Shown one piece after another: positions 61,682-64,000 of a stretch of DNA of 64,000 bases. Each line of letters starts with the position of its first letter. Positions within the stretch are counted from its first letter, which is position 1. Source of the stretch: Paracoccus versutus (GTDB lineage Bacteria > Pseudomonadota > Alphaproteobacteria > Rhodobacterales > Rhodobacteraceae); NCBI RefSeq assembly GCF_000763885.1, contig NZ_JRKO01000009.1, positions 1-64,000 of the forward strand, in the 5' to 3' direction. Below the pieces are notes generated by a model, which saw only the letters and a program-made list of their open reading frames with translations, was not told the DNA's origin and made no database searches. The position numbers and the translations under genes were made by a program.

Positions 61682-62296
61682 TCAATGAATTTGCGCGCGG
61701 CGCTGGATCAAATTTCCGACGACGATGCGGAAGGGCACGAGCGCCAGGACTGCCTGCGCAAGCTTCACCCCGCAGTCGGCCACTGCCAGCGAAACCCACA
61801 GCGGCTGGACAGGCCCCTGGCCCAGCAGCGGAACCAGTTCATTTGCCCAGGAAACATCGTCCGCCGGGAAGATCGGCGTCAGCTGCGAGGCAAAGGCGAT
61901 GCTGAAGAAAACGGCAGTGTCGAGGATCGAACCGGCGACGCTGGCCGCCAGGGGTGGTAGCCACCAGTTGTATTTTCGCAACTGGTTGAAGACCGAGATG
62001 TCCATCAGCTGCGCCGAAAGGAAGGCCGCGCCCGAGGCTATGGCGATGCGCAGCGTGGTCTTGTCCAGCCCCGCGGCCACGACCGAGCACAGCACGCCGG
62101 TCACGAAGCCGGCATAGACCACCTTGCGCGCGGCGGCCGGGCCATAGACCCGGTTCATGATGTCGGTCACGAGGAAGGCGACCGGATAGGTCAACGCCCC
62201 CCAGGTCAGCCAGGAGCCCAGCAGATGCTGGACCAGGATGTTCGAGGCCACCACGACGGCGGCCATGGCGATGACGCCGGGAAGGATACGGGACAT
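61682..62296 (-). CDS. Queuosine precursor transporter (VUT family, YhhQ-like)
   Basis: A 204-residue inner-membrane protein with about six helices importing queuosine precursors such as preQ0/preQ1. Family motifs: VVVASNILVQHLLGSWLTWG near the N-terminus, TYPVAFLVTDIMNRVYGPAA (the VUT signature), FLSAQLMDISVFNQLRKYNW and TAVFFSIAF. The ATG at 62296 is preferred because the transmembrane region begins there; the longer frame lies in the promoter. TTGACA-N17-TATGCG is 56–84 bases upstream. The candidate structured RNA follows immediately downstream on the same strand. Confidence 0.9.
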   Translation of the reverse strand: MSRILPGVIAMAAVVVASNILVQHLLGSWLTWGALTYPVAFLVTDIMNRVYGPAAARKVVYAGFVTGVLCSVVAAGLDKTTLRIAIASGAAFLSAQLMDISVFNQLRKYNWWLPPLAASVAGSILDTAVFFSIAFASQLTPIFPADDVSWANELVPLLGQGPVQPLWVSLAVADCGVKLAQAVLALVPFRIVVGNLIQRRAQIH

Positions 62297-62351
62297 GTCT
62301 GGTTTTCCGTTTTGGCAAGGTCGCGGAGACTCGGCCCCGTCGGGGCAAGGC

Positions 62352-62380
62352 CGCATAAGCCCGCCGGGCCCTTCTGTCAA
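62352..62380 (-). promoter_or_regulatory. Predicted sigma-70-type promoter of the queuosine transporter gene
   Basis: On the minus strand TTGACA (62380–62375), a 17-base spacer and TATGCG (62357–62352). The −35 is a perfect consensus match. It lies between the serine hydrolase stop and the transporter ATG, separating the two units. A GCCCCGACGGGGC hairpin sits in the leader. Confidence 0.6.
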
Positions 62381-62393
62381 CGGGCTTGCGGGT

Positions 62394-63527
62394 CTATAGC
62401 GCGGCCGCAGCGGCGATTTCCACCGCAAAGGCGCCGTTCATCCCCTCGACCGCGGTATTGGTCAGCGCGACCAGGCTGCGGCCGCGCGCGGGATCGACGA
62501 TCCAGCAGTGGCCGTAGATGCCGCCCCAGCCGAGGCTGCCCTGCGGCAGGCCAATGCCGGCCGTCTCTGCATCGGTGACAACCGCGCCCGCCCAGGCATG
62601 GCCCCATCCGGCACCGCGCAGCGGATGGCGCTGGCGGATGCGGTTGCGCCGGGCCTCGGCGCGCAGGTTCTCGGCCAGGAAAGGGCCGTCGCACAGGGTT
62701 TCCAGCAGCGCCAGCGCCGCCTCGGCCGTCCCTGCCATGCCGCCGCCGCCCGAGGGATAGGCCGAGGGGTCGCGGATGCGCTCGGGCAGGTAGGCATAGC
62801 TTTGCTCGGGTTGCAGCGGATTGCGGACACGGGTCGGGCCGCACATCCGTTGCGGCTCGGGGCGGGCATCGGCGTAGTTCGCGGCCAGGTCCACGGCATC
62901 CGGGGCCTGGAAGCCGGCCTCGATGCCCAGGGGGCCCGTCACCAGCCGGGCCATGGCATCGGGCAGCGGCATGTCGGCCGCGGCCTCGATCACCGCGCCC
63001 AGCACATCGGTCGCCAGCGAATAGCGCCAGCGCGTGCCCGGCGGCCGGTCCAGCGGCACCGAGGCGATGCGGCGCAGGTTCTCGGCCAGCGAGATGCCGC
63101 TGTCGCCGATCCCGTCCGAGACCCCGGCGCGGGCATAGGGGCCGTCCGGCGGCTGGTTGAAGCCGTAGTCCAGCCCCGCCAGATGCGACATCAGCTGGTC
63201 CACGGTGATCGCGGGGCGGGTGCCGTCGGGCAGGGCGGGGGCGAAATCCGGCAGCCAGCGCGTCCCCCGGTCTTCGGGCGACAGCCGGCCCGCCTGCATC
63301 AGCCGCAGCGCCGCGACGGTAGTAAAGGGCTTCGAGACCGAGGCATAGCGCAGCCAGGTCGCCTGCCGCATGGGCCGGCCGGCCTCGCGGTCGGCCAGGC
63401 CGGCGGCGCGGGCATGGACCAGCCGGCCGCCCTGGGCCAACAGGACCACGCAGCCGACGATCCGCCGCTCGGCCAGCGCGCTGTCGACGGCGCGGTCCAG
63501 CGCGGCGATGCTGGCGGAAAGGCTCAT
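62394..63527 (-). CDS. Serine hydrolase of the beta-lactamase / esterase EstB family
   Basis: A 377-residue class C beta-lactamase-fold protein. The catalytic SxxK motif is SVSKPFTTVAALRL (Ser about residue 63). The second motif, usually YxN, reads RYSLATDVLGAVIE, so the Asn is replaced, as in several esterases of this fold. A late GWGGIYGHCWIVDPARG replaces the KTG box. LMSHLAGLDYGF matches the HTSGL-like block. No signal peptide is visible, which fits an esterase or peptidase rather than a secreted lactamase. Its ATG overlaps the stop of the phytase-like esterase gene (ATGA), so the two are co-translated. Confidence 0.88.
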   Translation of the reverse strand: MSLSASIAALDRAVDSALAERRIVGCVVLLAQGGRLVHARAAGLADREAGRPMRQATWLRYASVSKPFTTVAALRLMQAGRLSPEDRGTRWLPDFAPALPDGTRPAITVDQLMSHLAGLDYGFNQPPDGPYARAGVSDGIGDSGISLAENLRRIASVPLDRPPGTRWRYSLATDVLGAVIEAAADMPLPDAMARLVTGPLGIEAGFQAPDAVDLAANYADARPEPQRMCGPTRVRNPLQPEQSYAYLPERIRDPSAYPSGGGGMAGTAEAALALLETLCDGPFLAENLRAEARRNRIRQRHPLRGAGWGHAWAGAVVTDAETAGIGLPQGSLGWGGIYGHCWIVDPARGRSLVALTNTAVEGMNGAFAVEIAAAAAL

Positions 63528-64000
63528 TCCGCCACCCGGTACTCGACCAGTTCGGTGCGTTGCAGCCAGCCGAAATTATCGTCCGAGATCATGGTGATGC
63601 GGATGCCCTGCCCGTCATGCCAGACCGAGATCCCCTCGAGGTTGTCATATTGCAGCGGCCGCGATTCCAGCAGCACCCGTTCGTTCGAGACGCCGCTTTC
63701 CGACAGGTCGAAGCGCCTGACGCGGGTGCGGAAGCCCAGGAGGCCCTTGAAGTCGCGCTCCAGCAGGTAGAAGCGCCCGTCCGGGCCGATGTCGGCGCCG
63801 ACCGCCAGCCAGTCGCCCGAGCGCGGGATCGCGAAGGGCTGGTCCCACTTGCCCTCCCGCCAGCGCCAGACCGGAAAGGGCCGGGTCAGCGCGCCCGACC
63901 GCTCGGGCAGGGTCAGCAGCGTGCCGTCGGGCAGGATCGCCAGCGCCTCCAGCGAGGAGTTGCGCTGCATCGCCTTGAACTCGGGCGGCCGGGGCAGGGG
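63524..64000 (-). CDS. Esterase-like activity of phytase family protein, C-terminal part
   Basis: The last 158 residues of a protein whose start lies beyond the right window edge. It shows the pattern of the phytase-like esterase domain (PF13449): NSSLEALAILPDGTLLTLPE, then ADIGPDGRFYLLERDFKGLL, FRTRVRRFDLSE and a C-terminal DNLEGISVWHDGQGIRITMI followed by SDDNF. Proteins of this family are usually secreted beta-propellers of unknown substrate. The stop overlaps the serine hydrolase start by ATGA. The N-terminus and any signal peptide cannot be seen. Confidence 0.85.
   Translation of the reverse strand, partial: PLPRPPEFKAMQRNSSLEALAILPDGTLLTLPERSGALTRPFPVWRWREGKWDQPFAIPRSGDWLAVGADIGPDGRFYLLERDFKGLLGFRTRVRRFDLSESGVSNERVLLESRPLQYDNLEGISVWHDGQGIRITMISDDNFGWLQRTELVEYRVAE

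Larger units (their letters stand above)
61445..61690 (-). ncRNA. Candidate structured small RNA with an internal mini-ORF and own terminator
   Basis: The minus-strand sequence downstream of the queuosine transporter folds into many local stems. In 5'-3' order: an ATAAG-GCAA-CTTAT hairpin (61650–61637), nested inside CTGGACC (61659–61653) pairing with GGTCCAG (61625–61619); a GGCC-GT-GGCC hairpin; AGGGT-CGTAA-ACCCT (61551–61537) closed by CAGCC/GGCTG; an element GGACCATCTCC (61507–61497) able to pair with the ribosome-binding site; then a terminator. It contains an 18-codon ORF. TTGACT (61685–61680) is a possible −35 with a poor −10, so it might instead be cut from the transporter mRNA. I cannot assign a known RNA family. 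Confidence 0.55.

Noticed and set aside
62297-62393. Possible preQ1 riboswitch before the queuosine transporter
   Set aside because: The leader has one GCCCCGACGGGGC hairpin but no recognisable preQ1 loop-tail pseudoknot sequence.

Overview
The window is high-G+C DNA from an alphaproteobacterium. The gene content and order point to the Rhodobacterales, most likely Paracoccus or a close relative: rsmB–heparinase–purH–lspA–BamF–M16–M16–mutL, a split pqiA, DUF2125, tamA–tamB, an amidase/aminotransferase/ftsK block and SDHAF4. This taxonomic call is inferred from protein families and gene order, not from a marker gene. I see no rRNA, tRNA, CRISPR array, IS element or prophage. The window is almost entirely chromosomal housekeeping sequence and is cut at both ends, inside an RND permease gene on the left and a phytase-like esterase gene on the right.

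From 1 to 13.2 kb: an RND efflux adaptor and permease (minus strand), a tiny SDHAF4 gene, then a plus-strand series of rsmB, a heparinase-like gene, purH, lspA, a BamF-type lipoprotein, an M16 peptidase pair (one with and one without the zinc motif), an endonuclease-type mutL and a DUF3775 gene. From 13.4 to 18.4 kb the minus strand carries a PQQ-type sugar dehydrogenase and a leucyl aminopeptidase–NlpC/P60–saccharopine-dehydrogenase-like group that may process cell-wall peptides. From 18.5 to 25.2 kb: a beta-carbonic anhydrase, then a small flagellar locus (motB, flgE, flgK, flgL, flgI) that looks less G+C-rich than its surroundings. From 25.4 to 29.4 kb is a four-gene pqi lipid-transport operon with PqiA split into two proteins.

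From 29.5 to 37 kb: flavin reductase, CysQ/IMPase-like phosphatase, PmbA/TldE, DUF2125, an odd enoyl-CoA hydratase relative, DUF2853, a HIT protein and ahcY. From 37.2 to 48.9 kb: glk, tamA–tamB (outer-membrane assembly), then a MarR regulator with a perfect palindromic operator in front of an EmrB/EmrA-type pump, and an IroE-like hydrolase. From 49 to 57 kb: ftsK, an aminotransferase, an amidase, a ubiH-type hydroxylase, lolA and an SLT lipoprotein. From 57 to 60 kb is a molybdate operon (modE-like, modA, modB, modC) with a candidate Mo-box before modA. The right end has a thiolase, a queuosine-precursor transporter, a serine hydrolase and the partial esterase.

The most unusual stretch is the 400-base gap between the thiolase and the queuosine transporter. 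On the minus strand, about 61.45–61.69 kb, it holds what looks like a compact, highly structured transcript. It has an 18-codon mini-ORF whose ribosome-binding site matches the complement of the usual 16S rRNA 3' end at 16 of 17 bases. Two competing helices can each hide that site, and an intrinsic terminator follows. I cannot tell from sequence alone whether this RNA is already catalogued.
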